Assembly (NCBI GenBank): GCA_013112575.1
Contig: JABFGG010000004.1
Span: forward strand, 1-64,000
From: Chloroflexota bacterium
GTDB taxonomy: Bacteria; Chloroflexota; Anaerolineae; Anaerolineales; UBA11579
Length of the DNA stretch: 64,000 nt
Direction of reading: 5' to 3'
In this document: positions 1 through 7,575 of the stretch, piece by piece
Position numbering within the stretch: the first letter of the stretch is position 1
How the letters are laid out: every line of letters starts with the position of its first letter
Translations under genes and position numbers: made by a program
Notes under the pieces: generated by a model
What the model was told of the DNA's origin: nothing
Databases searched by the model: none
The model's input: the letters and a program-made list of their open reading frames with translations, nothing else

Positions 1-117
1 ATCACTCCCGGCCCCACAGTGCTCTGGGCTATCGTCCACCCGTCCCAGAGGCTTTTTTCCCACAATCCCCTATCCTTCAATCTATGAAAGTCTCATAATC
101 AGTGGTACATATATTGG

Positions 118-231
118 GTGCAGGTCAGAACTGTGCGCATGGGAAGGGCTGTTAGAGTGCGACCAGATGATCTGCAAGCTTTCATTGAAAGCAACTTGGA
201 CCCGGAGAATGATGGCAAAACGGCGTGGTAA
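118..231 (+). pseudogene. Truncated excisionase-like DNA-binding protein (remnant)
   Basis: The frame ending at TAA 229-231 reads VRTVRMGRAVRVRPDDLQAF and then IESNL. This resembles the C-terminal wing of excisionase/MerR-type helix-turn-helix proteins (the usual G-R-A-V-R-x-x-x-x-D-L-x-x-F pattern). A TGA at 85-87 in the same frame cuts off the recognition helices such proteins carry upstream, so it is either a decayed xis or a very small protein started at GTG 118 or ATG 139. Its 3' end overlaps the integrase start, as in xis-int pairs. The remnant call is an inference from about 25 residues. Confidence 0.4.
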
Positions 232-1330
232 TCAAGAAGGTTCAATCTTTTTCCATAAACCTAGCGGCAAATGGTGTGCTCAAGTTTCTTTAGATGGGCA
301 CCGCCCTACAAAGTATTTCGATACACAACGAGAGTGCCGAGAATGGATAAAGGAAATTACGGCACAAATAGATCAGGGATTAACCTTCCAGGCTTCCAAG
401 TTGCGAATGGATGAATATCTAGCTTATTGGCATGAAAGCATAAAAGGAACAATAAAACACAATGGTTGGATTGATTATGGTCAAGCTGTAAAGAACCACA
501 TTATTCCAACCTTAGGAAATAAAAAACTAAATACCATCAAGTCATCTGATATCCAGCGCTTGATGAACAAGAAACGAGAAGAGGGGCAAAGTCCTTGGAG
601 GCTTCAGTACATCCGAAGGGTTCTAAATAAAGCAATGGGACAAGCTGTGTCTTGGGGGGTAATTACATACAATCCTGTCAAAGCTGTTACGATTCCCAAA
701 GTTCCAAAAAAAGAAATGAAGGTGTGGGATAAGGACCAGGCAAAAAGTTTCTTGGCTTATGTTGAAGGGCATAGACTAGAGGCACTTTACTACCTGGCAT
801 TTACTACTGGTATGCGCCAAGGCGAATTATTAGGTTTGCATTGGCTGGATCTCGATTGGGAGAATAACCGTATCCAGGTAAAACGACAGTTGCGCAGGGT
901 TAGAGAAAAGGGGCTGATGTTCGAGGAACTGAAAACCGAAACATCACAGAGAGAAATAGTTCTGGCTGATAGTACGATTGCAATATTGAAGAAACATAAG
1001 GAATTCCAACAAAAAGAAATCCTGTTAGCTGGCGAGAGGTGGAAAGAAAATGAAATCGTATTCCCTTCTACAATTGGTTCTCCTTTAGAGCCAAGAAATT
1101 TATATCGTCATTTTGTTGAAGTAACCAAAAAGCTAGGATTACCGAAAATAAGGTTTCACGATCTAAGGCACACAGCAGCAACTTTGATGCTTATTGAAGG
1201 TATTCATCCTAAAGTTGTTCAGGAAAGGTTAGGCCATTCGTCTGTTACTTTGACTCTAGATACATATTCACATGTAATACCATCAATGCAAACAGAAGTG
1301 GTTGAGAAACTTGATAAACTATTGAAATAG
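212..1330 (+). CDS. Tyrosine-type site-specific integrase
   Basis: Tyrosine recombinase that would catalyse integration or excision of a mobile element. The N-terminus has an AP2-like/arm-binding segment (GNQEGSIFFHKPSGKW), followed by a SAM-like core-binding domain and a C-terminal catalytic domain. Catalytic residues are visible: Arg in TTGMRQGELLGL, H-x-x-R in HDLRHTAATLM, His in LGHSS and the nucleophile Tyr in LDTYSHV. The start at 212 (or 209) matches family N-termini (MAKRRGN) and has GGAGA just upstream; an ATG at 167 is in frame but less likely. The gene is AT-richer than its neighbours, fitting horizontal transfer. It reads toward the 3' end of tRNA-Arg, a classic attachment target, so the element probably extends left out of the window. 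Confidence 0.92.
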   Translation: MAKRRGNQEGSIFFHKPSGKWCAQVSLDGHRPTKYFDTQRECREWIKEITAQIDQGLTFQASKLRMDEYLAYWHESIKGTIKHNGWIDYGQAVKNHIIPTLGNKKLNTIKSSDIQRLMNKKREEGQSPWRLQYIRRVLNKAMGQAVSWGVITYNPVKAVTIPKVPKKEMKVWDKDQAKSFLAYVEGHRLEALYYLAFTTGMRQGELLGLHWLDLDWENNRIQVKRQLRRVREKGLMFEELKTETSQREIVLADSTIAILKKHKEFQQKEILLAGERWKENEIVFPSTIGSPLEPRNLYRHFVEVTKKLGLPKIRFHDLRHTAATLMLIEGIHPKVVQERLGHSSVTLTLDTYSHVIPSMQTEVVEKLDKLLK

Positions 1331-1428
1331 ATGATTTGCAAAGCTGAATTGCAGTAAAACTGCAGTAGTAATTTGCGTTTTCCCAAATATCGTAGCAATG
1401 AAAAGCACAAAATAGCCTACAAATTGTG

Positions 1429-1502
1429 TACCCCAGGTGCGACTCGAACGCACAACCTACGCTTTAGGAGAGCGTTGCTCTATCCATTTGAGCTACTGGG
1501 GT
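1429..1502 (-). tRNA. tRNA-Arg (anticodon CCU)
   Basis: The minus strand folds as a full cloverleaf of 74 nt: 7-bp acceptor ACCCCAG/CTGGGGT, D-arm GCTC/GAGC, anticodon stem ACGCT/AGCGT with loop CTCCTAA (anticodon CCT), 5-nt variable loop, T-arm GTGCG-TTCGAGT-CGCAC, discriminator A. CCA is not encoded. Its 3' end faces the integrase about 100 bp away, consistent with use as an attB site. Confidence 0.95.
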
Positions 1503-1534
1503 ATAAGGAAATTATAGCTGATTGAGTGGAAAAA

Positions 1535-2623
1535 CTAGAAGGATTTAAGCCCGTACAGACGCATGGGCTCGCTGCGGCCCGGCAGGTGTTGTGTGGTGAG
1601 ATGCTTGACCTCTAACGAGGGCACGCGGCTGTGTACCTCTTCGCTGATGAGGATCTCGCCCGGGCGGGCCATCTCCTGCAGGCGGCGCGCCACATTGACC
1701 GTGTCACCAATGACCGTATAGTCCATCACCCGCTCCGAGCCGATGTTGCCGACAATGGCCTCACCGGCATGCACGCCCACTCCTATGCCGAGACTACCCA
1801 GGATTTCCTTTTCTTTTTGCAGCTCTTTAAAACGCTCTTGCATCTCCAGGCCAGTACGTAAGGCGCGCTGGATGTCATCCGGTTCGCGGATCGGGGCACC
1901 ATAAAATGCCATGATCGAGTCGCCCATGTACTTGTCGAAGGTGCCGCCATTGCGATAAACGATTTCGGTCAGCTCGTTAAACACCAGGTTGAGCGTCTCC
2001 ACGACCTGTTCAGCAGGGTTTGTCTCTGTAAAAGGAGTAAAGCCGCGTAAGTCTGCAAACAGCACCGTGATGAAACGATTATCACCGCCGAGCTTCAGGT
2101 GGCGCTCCGGGTCCTGTAGGATGACCTCGGCGATGTCCTTGTCCACGTAGCGGTTGAGTACTTCGCGTAGCAACTGGTTACGCTCTTCAAGCTGGTGGTG
2201 CAGGCGTTTGGTGCGCAATAGGGAGCGCACGCGTGTCAGCAAGACTACCGTGCTGTAGGGCTTGCCGATGAAATCATCCGCGCCCACTTCCAGCGAGCGC
2301 AATTTTTCATCCTCGGCGTCCAGGGCTGTCACGATCACGACAGGAATATAGCCGGTGGCTTCATTTTCCTTGATGTGGCGGCAGAGGGTCAGGCCATCCA
2401 TGCCCGGCATGGCGATGTCCAGCAGGGCGATGTCCGGTGGCTGGCGCTGGTACGATTCCCAAGCTTCCTGCCCGTCGGCACAGGAGATGACCTCACAGCC
2501 GGCGTTCTTCAGGTAGGTTTCCAACAGGTCACGGTTGAGCCAATCATCGTCTGCCACCAGCACGCGCGGTGTATGTGGCAGTTCATTCCCCAGAAAAAAA
2601 GATTGGCGTTTTGGCAGCGTCAT
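1535..2623 (-). CDS. Response regulator fused to class III adenylate/guanylate cyclase
   Basis: A 362-residue cytoplasmic signalling protein. Residues about 18-135 are a CheY-like receiver: acidic pair in VLVADDDW, phospho-acceptor Asp in ALLDIAMPGMDG, Thr in VIVTALD, Lys in GKPYS. A coiled linker (LHHQLEERNQLLREVL) leads to a class III cyclase domain (about 185-360) with metal-binding Asp in FADLRGFT, the second Asp in YMGDSIMAFYGAP, and the Asn/Arg pair in TVNVARRLQE. A phosphorelay would therefore control cAMP (or cGMP) synthesis; ATP versus GTP is not settled by sequence alone. It lies downstream of sdhB in the same direction, but an inverted repeat separates them, so it is probably a separate unit. 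No partner histidine kinase is in the window. Confidence 0.9.
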   Translation of the reverse strand: MTLPKRQSFFLGNELPHTPRVLVADDDWLNRDLLETYLKNAGCEVISCADGQEAWESYQRQPPDIALLDIAMPGMDGLTLCRHIKENEATGYIPVVIVTALDAEDEKLRSLEVGADDFIGKPYSTVVLLTRVRSLLRTKRLHHQLEERNQLLREVLNRYVDKDIAEVILQDPERHLKLGGDNRFITVLFADLRGFTPFTETNPAEQVVETLNLVFNELTEIVYRNGGTFDKYMGDSIMAFYGAPIREPDDIQRALRTGLEMQERFKELQKEKEILGSLGIGVGVHAGEAIVGNIGSERVMDYTVIGDTVNVARRLQEMARPGEILISEEVHSRVPSLEVKHLTTQHLPGRSEPMRLYGLKSF

Positions 2624-2659
2624 ATGAGAATTTATACCATGTAAGGCTTAATTAATAGA

Positions 2660-2677
2660 GGCGCAGCATGCTGCGCC
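2660..2677 (-). terminator. Hairpin downstream of the sdh operon
   Basis: GGCGCAGCATGCTGCGCC is a perfect 18-nt palindrome 36 nt past the sdhB stop. On the minus strand it is followed by an A/T-rich stretch (TCTATTAATTAA) but no clean U-run, so it may be a weak terminator or mRNA-stabilising hairpin. Confidence 0.45.
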
Positions 2678-2712
2678 CCTATATTTCTCCGCGATTGACA
2701 ATAAACCTGATG

Positions 2713-3420
2713 CTAGTCTAAACGCCCGGTCGTCAGAGCGTTTTTGACCTCTGCAATGGCCTGGGTAACGTGGATCTCACGTGGGCAGGCTTGGGTGCAG
2801 TTGAAAGCCGTGCGGCATTTCCATGCCCCGGACTCTTCGTTGAGGATGTCCAGGCGTTTCTCCGGAGCCGTATCGCGGCTGTCAAAGATAAAGCGGTGGG
2901 CATTGACGATAGTGGCCGGTCCAACGAACTCATCGTTAGACCAGAAGGAGGGGCAGGAGGTTGTGCAGGCCGCGCAGAGGATGCACTTGGTGGTGTCATC
3001 AAAGCGTTCACGCTGCTCGATGGTCTGCAAGCGCTCTTTGCCGTCTTCCGGAATTTCATCATTGACCAGGAAGGGTGATATCGAGCGGTAGCTTTCAAAG
3101 AAAGGCTCCATATCCACGATCATGTCTTTGATGATCTGCATGCCCAGGATCGGCTCAACGGTGATGTTGTTGCCCACATCCTGCACCAGCACCTTGCAGG
3201 CCAGGTAATTGCGACCATTGATGCGCATGGCATCCGAGCCACACACACCATGGGCGCAAGAACGCCGGAAGGAAAGGGTGCCATCGTGGTAGGACTTGAC
3301 CAGTTCCAGGAGATCCAGCACGCGATCGGTGGGATCGGCCTCTAAGGTGTAATTGTCGTAGGAGGGCTTGTTGCGACCCGCCTCAGGATTGTAGCGGAAT
3401 ATGCGAAGGTTGACTTCCAT
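2713..3420 (-). CDS. sdhB: Succinate dehydrogenase iron-sulfur subunit
   Basis: Electron-transfer subunit of complex II, passing electrons from SdhA flavin to quinone. 235 residues, normal family length. The [2Fe-2S] region reads SCAHGVCGSDAM...LAC; Asp replaces the third Cys, as in E. coli SdhB, so this is not a defect. The [4Fe-4S] motif is CILCAACTTSCP, and CRTAFNCTQACPREI supplies the remaining Cys for the 3Fe-4S/4Fe-4S pair. It starts 10 bp after the sdhA stop and is the last gene of icd-sdhCDAB. Confidence 0.96.
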   Translation of the reverse strand: MEVNLRIFRYNPEAGRNKPSYDNYTLEADPTDRVLDLLELVKSYHDGTLSFRRSCAHGVCGSDAMRINGRNYLACKVLVQDVGNNITVEPILGMQIIKDMIVDMEPFFESYRSISPFLVNDEIPEDGKERLQTIEQRERFDDTTKCILCAACTTSCPSFWSNDEFVGPATIVNAHRFIFDSRDTAPEKRLDILNEESGAWKCRTAFNCTQACPREIHVTQAIAEVKNALTTGRLD

Positions 3421-3430
3421 AGGGCGCTCC

Positions 3431-5224
3431 TTAGTACACGCGTTCCATCGGCTCGTATTTGGTGATCTTCACCGGCTTATAGTCCACCTCTACCTTCCCA
3501 TCCTTTAACCATGCCAGGGTGTGTTTTAGCCACTCATCGTCGTTGCGTTTGGGGAAATCCTCACGCGCATGTGCTCCGCGGCTTTCCTTGCGGTCCAATG
3601 CACATTTAGCGGTGACAATGGCCGAGTCGATCAAACAACCCAGTTCCCAGGTGTTGAGCAGGTCGGTGTTGAACACTTTGCCGTGGTCATCCACACCTAC
3701 ATGCTGGTAACGTTCTTTGAGTTCAAGCATCTTCTCAAAGGCTTCCGCCATGCCTTCTTCGGTGCGGAACACGCCGACCTTATCGGTCATGGTCTCTTTC
3801 ATTTCATTGGCAATGTCGGCGGCCTTTTCTTCGCCTTTGTTGTTGAGGATGGCGTCCAGTTGCTGACGGGTGAAGTCGGCAGCATCATCAGGCAATTTGC
3901 CATACTCTGTGCCATTAGCATATTCGGCTGCCCGCAGGCCGGCTTGTTTGCCAAATACAACTAGGTCGAGCAGCGAGTTTGTGCCCAGGCGATTGGCGCC
4001 GTGTACTGAAACACAGGCCACCTCTCCGGCGGCATAGAAGCCGGGCATGATGGTGCTTTTAGTATCGATGACGACTTCGCCATACTGGGTGGTGGGGATG
4101 CCGCCCATAGCATAGTGCGCCGTGGGTTGCACGGGCATGGGCTGTTTGACGGGGTCAACACCTAGATAGGTGCGAGTGAAATCAACGATGTCAGGCAGCT
4201 TGCCCAGAATATCTTCGGCCGTCACGCGGTATTCGGAACCATCGGGGTTGATTCGCTTATCCAGCTCGGCATACTTATTGACCGTTTCCGGGCGTACGTC
4301 AAGGTGCATGTAACGCTGGCCGTTAATGCCGCGGCCTTCGCGCATTTCGAGGAACATGGCTCGGCTGACCACGTCACGTGAAGCCAGGTCTTTTACCGTG
4401 GGGGCATACACATCCATGAAGCGGTCGCCGTCATTATTCAACAGCACGCCGCCTTCGCCGCGCACACCTTCGGTGATGAGGATGCCCAACTTGGCGATAC
4501 CGGTGGGGTGGAACTGGAAGAACTCCATGTCCTCCATGGGGATGCCTTTGCGCATGGGAATGGCGACACCATCACCCGTGTAAGCATAGGCGTTGGAAGT
4601 CACCTCCCACACGCGGCCATGGCCGCCAGTAGCGAAGACCACAGCTTTAGTGTGGAATACGTGCAGCTCGCCGGTGGCCAATTCCGCAGCCACCACACCC
4701 ACTGCCTTGCCGTTGTCCACGATGAGATCCAGCACCTGGAACTCGTCATAGAAATTGACTTCGTTCTTGATGCATTGCTGGTACAGCGTTTGCAGGATCA
4801 TATGCCCTGTACGGTCGGCAGCATAAGCGGCGCGCAGCACAGGCTGTTTGGTTTCGTTGTTGGTGTGCCCGCCAAAGCGCCGCTGGGCGATACGCCCTTC
4901 ATCCGTACGCGAGAAAGGCAGGCCCATGTGCTCCAGTTCGTAGACCACTGGAACGGCTTCCTGGCACATGAACTCGATCGCATCCTGATCCCCCAGATAG
5001 TCGCTGCCCTTGACGGTATCAAAAGTATGCCAGTCGGCGCGATCTTCTTCCAGGTTACCAAGAGCGGCACCGATGCCGCCCTGAGCCGTGCCTGTATGCG
5101 AACGGGTGGGATAAAGTTTACTGAGTACGGCCGTATCCGCGCCGCGGGAGGCATATAAGGCGGCCATGAGGCCTGCGCCCCCCGCTCCGACGATTACGAC
5201 TTCGTGTTGGTGATGTTGTGTCAT
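3431..5224 (-). CDS. sdhA: Succinate dehydrogenase flavoprotein subunit
   Basis: Catalytic subunit oxidising succinate to fumarate, with covalently bound FAD, on the inner face of the membrane. 597 residues from the ATG at 5224 (protein begins [10 protein letters not shown]), preceded by GGCGGAG; an upstream in-frame start at 5281 would overlap sdhD and is less likely. Visible: Rossmann dinucleotide motif [17 protein letters not shown]-attachment His in [10 protein letters not shown], fumarate-reductase signature GGHTNN, active-site Arg region FFQFHPTGI and [20 protein letters not shown]. It starts 13 bp after the sdhD stop and is translationally close to sdhB. Confidence 0.97.
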   Translation of the reverse strand: MTQHHQHEVVIVGAGGAGLMAALYASRGADTAVLSKLYPTRSHTGTAQGGIGAALGNLEEDRADWHTFDTVKGSDYLGDQDAIEFMCQEAVPVVYELEHMGLPFSRTDEGRIAQRRFGGHTNNETKQPVLRAAYAADRTGHMILQTLYQQCIKNEVNFYDEFQVLDLIVDNGKAVGVVAAELATGELHVFHTKAVVFATGGHGRVWEVTSNAYAYTGDGVAIPMRKGIPMEDMEFFQFHPTGIAKLGILITEGVRGEGGVLLNNDGDRFMDVYAPTVKDLASRDVVSRAMFLEMREGRGINGQRYMHLDVRPETVNKYAELDKRINPDGSEYRVTAEDILGKLPDIVDFTRTYLGVDPVKQPMPVQPTAHYAMGGIPTTQYGEVVIDTKSTIMPGFYAAGEVACVSVHGANRLGTNSLLDLVVFGKQAGLRAAEYANGTEYGKLPDDAADFTRQQLDAILNNKGEEKAADIANEMKETMTDKVGVFRTEEGMAEAFEKMLELKERYQHVGVDDHGKVFNTDLLNTWELGCLIDSAIVTAKCALDRKESRGAHAREDFPKRNDDEWLKHTLAWLKDGKVEVDYKPVKITKYEPMERVY

Positions 5225-5237
5225 GAAATTTCTCCGC

Positions 5238-5633
5238 CTACAGGTTGGCCAGATGGTTTTGGGCCGCGGCGATGATAGCAATGGCGCCCATGGCGCTGAT
5301 CACCAGCCACATAACGAATAAGCCCCAACTCACTGCCTTGCGAGCACCTGCGCCGTGAATGAAGTCAAAGCTTACCTGGCGCAAGCCGTTCATGCCGTGG
5401 GCAAAGGCAAAGGCCAGCAGCAGGATATCGAAAACCTGCCAGCCGATGCTCGACCACTGCACGATAACGTATTCCAGGTCAATGGCATGGACACCTACAA
5501 CGATGTCTTTGATGAGTACGTGGGTCCAGGCCAGGGGGATGAGGGCGATGCCGCTGTAACGCATCCATTTCCAGGCCACATTCTCGTAATTGGGTTTGAC
5601 CTCGACTTTGCGAACTTGGGATGAAGTAGTCAT
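5238..5633 (-). CDS. sdhD: Succinate dehydrogenase membrane anchor subunit
   Basis: 131 residues with three membrane segments (about 27-47, 62-85, 103-126). It anchors SdhAB and helps form the quinone/heme b site. His residues in WTHVLIKD and [13 protein letters not shown] sit where the family has heme and quinone ligands. It lies between sdhC (9-bp gap) and sdhA in the conserved order C-D-A-B. The symbol rests on position and the H-G-x-N-G-L-R motif, since the small anchors diverge quickly. Confidence 0.9.
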   Translation of the reverse strand: MTTSSQVRKVEVKPNYENVAWKWMRYSGIALIPLAWTHVLIKDIVVGVHAIDLEYVIVQWSSIGWQVFDILLLAFAFAHGMNGLRQVSFDFIHGAGARKAVSWGLFVMWLVISAMGAIAIIAAAQNHLANL

Positions 5634-5642
5634 TTCTTTCTC

Positions 5643-6071
5643 CTAACCACCAAAGCCGAAGTTGTGCACCAGCATACTGCGGAACATGATGAAGGCAGCC
5701 GGTAACCACAGAACGATGGTGATGAGTACGGCCCAACGCGTCCAATTCTTCTGGGCGGTGAGCGTCCACTTGTGGGGCAGCCACATATCGACGACGGCGA
5801 TGCGTACACCGTTGACCCCGTGATAGATCACGGAAAAGACCAGGAAGATCTCACCGATCATAAATGGGGTGCTACGGTACAGTTCGATGGTCTCTGCATA
5901 TAGGTGGGGTGCAAAGTATACGAATGAGGTGTCCACAATGTGGATGATGAGGAATAGCAGGGTTCCCAAACCCGTCAGACGGTGAAGCAAAAAGGCCAGG
6001 TGGCCCTCACGCCCGCGGTAGGTCAGGTAGCCCCGCATAGTAGTACGGAACGAATCAACCAGGCTGGTCAT
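5643..6071 (-). CDS. sdhC: Succinate dehydrogenase cytochrome b556 subunit
   Basis: 142 residues. It begins with a soluble stretch, then three helices. RLTGLGTLLFLIIHIVDTSF contains the S/T-G and axial His typical of SdhC; YHGVNGVRIAVVD matches the second conserved block. It binds heme b with SdhD and forms part of the ubiquinone or menaquinone site. It is the first sdh gene, about 50 bp after icd, so icd and sdh are probably co-transcribed. Confidence 0.9.
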   Translation of the reverse strand: MTSLVDSFRTTMRGYLTYRGREGHLAFLLHRLTGLGTLLFLIIHIVDTSFVYFAPHLYAETIELYRSTPFMIGEIFLVFSVIYHGVNGVRIAVVDMWLPHKWTLTAQKNWTRWAVLITIVLWLPAAFIMFRSMLVHNFGFGG

Positions 6072-6121
6072 AAAAACTCCTTTTATGTTCCTAAAGAAGC
6101 ATGAAATGAATCAAAGACGAC

Positions 6122-7423
6122 TTAGTCCATGTGCTTGATCATGGCATCACCAAAATCCGAGGTGCTGAGCTTGGTAGCGCCTTCCATCAAGCGGTGGAAG
6201 TCGTAGGTTACTGTTTTAGCGGAAATGGCACCTTCCATACCTTTAACGATCAGGTCGGCAGCCTCATTCCAGCCCATGAAACGGAACATCATCTCGCCTG
6301 AGAGGATCACCGAGCCAGGGTTGACCACATCCAGGTCTGTATACTTGGGAGCCGTGCCGTGGGTGGCCTCGAAGATGGCTTCGCCGGTGGTGTAGTTGAT
6401 GTTGCCGCCGGGGGCGATACCGATGCCACCCACCTGGGCAGCTAATGCATCCGAGAGGTAGTCGCCGTTAAGGTTCATGGTGGCGAGTACGTCAAAGGAC
6501 TTGGCGCGGGTGATGGTTTGTTGGAAAACGATGTCGGCGATGACGTCTTTGATGAGCAATTTGCCGGAGGCCAACGCTTCGTCCTGCTCTTTGTTAGCAG
6601 CTTCCTCGCCTTTTTCAGCTTTGGTGCGTTCCCATTGCTGCCAGGTGTAGGTCTGGTCACCGAATTCGCGTTCGGCCAGATCGTAGCCCCAGTTGCGAAA
6701 AGCGCCTTCGGTGAACTTCATGATGTTGCCCTTATGCACCAGGGTGACGTTTTTGCGATTGTTGTCGAGGGCATACTGGATGGCGGAGCGCACCAGGCGT
6801 TCCGTGCCTTCCACGGAAACGGGTTTCAAGCCGATCCCGGCAGTGTCTGGGAAGCGTATCTTGGTGTATTCTTCCGGGAAGCTTTCCTTAAATACCTGTT
6901 TAAACTTGTCGTTCTCAGGGGTGCCGTTCTCGAATTCGATCCCGGCGTAGATGTCTTCGGTATTCTCACGGAAGATAACCATATCCACATCTTCGGGGCG
7001 CTTGACCGGGGAGGGCGTGCCAGCATACCAGCGCACCGGGCGCACGCAAGCGTACAGGTCGAGGTGTTTGCGTAAAGCCACATTGAGCGAGCGGATACCG
7101 CCGCCAATAGGGGTGGTCAGCGGACCTTTGATGCCTACGAGGAATTCTCTAAAGGCCTCAATGGTTTCTTCGGGCAGCCATTCGCCCGTCTTATCAAAGG
7201 CTTTCTGCCCGGCATACACTTCCATCCATACGATCTTGCGATTGCCGCTGTAGGCTTTTTCGACAGCGGCGTCAAGCACGCGCTGCGCAGCCTGCCAGAT
7301 GTCGGGGCCAATGCCATCACCTTCAATAAATGGGAGTATAGGATTGTCTGGGACTTGTAATTTGCCGTTGGAGATGGTTACTTTCTCTCCCCCCTCGGGA
7401 ACTTGGATGTGTTTATACGCCAT
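6122..7423 (-). CDS. icd: NADP-dependent isocitrate dehydrogenase
   Basis: Oxidative decarboxylation of isocitrate to 2-oxoglutarate in the TCA cycle. 433 residues, slightly longer than E. coli Icd. Substrate motif [12 protein letters not shown] includes the Ser that is phosphorylated in E. coli; [72 protein letters not shown] and [10 protein letters not shown] are all conserved. The E. coli-like motifs favour NADP specificity. ATG start with GGAG about 11 bp upstream. It is the promoter-proximal gene of the icd-sdhCDAB cluster. Confidence 0.96.
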   Translation of the reverse strand: MAYKHIQVPEGGEKVTISNGKLQVPDNPILPFIEGDGIGPDIWQAAQRVLDAAVEKAYSGNRKIVWMEVYAGQKAFDKTGEWLPEETIEAFREFLVGIKGPLTTPIGGGIRSLNVALRKHLDLYACVRPVRWYAGTPSPVKRPEDVDMVIFRENTEDIYAGIEFENGTPENDKFKQVFKESFPEEYTKIRFPDTAGIGLKPVSVEGTERLVRSAIQYALDNNRKNVTLVHKGNIMKFTEGAFRNWGYDLAEREFGDQTYTWQQWERTKAEKGEEAANKEQDEALASGKLLIKDVIADIVFQQTITRAKSFDVLATMNLNGDYLSDALAAQVGGIGIAPGGNINYTTGEAIFEATHGTAPKYTDLDVVNPGSVILSGEMMFRFMGWNEAADLIVKGMEGAISAKTVTYDFHRLMEGATKLSTSDFGDAMIKHMD

Positions 7424-7575
7424 AGCGATTAGTACTCCATGATGTCATTATTATGTGAATTATATCGCGTAGTGGTGCAGTTCTGAGCCTGGCTACCATG
7501 CGATCTCTTAAATGAACTTAATTCCTGGTCCATGGGTATATGTATAATGTACATGTCTGTAGCTGGAGGAAAATC
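7424..7575. promoter_or_regulatory. Divergent promoter region between icd and the secreted-protein gene
   Basis: TATAAT occurs on the minus strand at 7459-7464, 35 bp upstream of icd, and on the plus strand at 7543-7548, about 28 bp before ATG 7576. Neither has a convincing -35 at 17 bp, so these are candidate -10 elements only. Confidence 0.35.

Noticed and set aside
1..117. Search for a second attachment site (repeat of the tRNA-Arg 3' end)
   Set aside because: No stretch resembling the tRNA 3' end was found left of the integrase; the far end of the element is probably outside the window.
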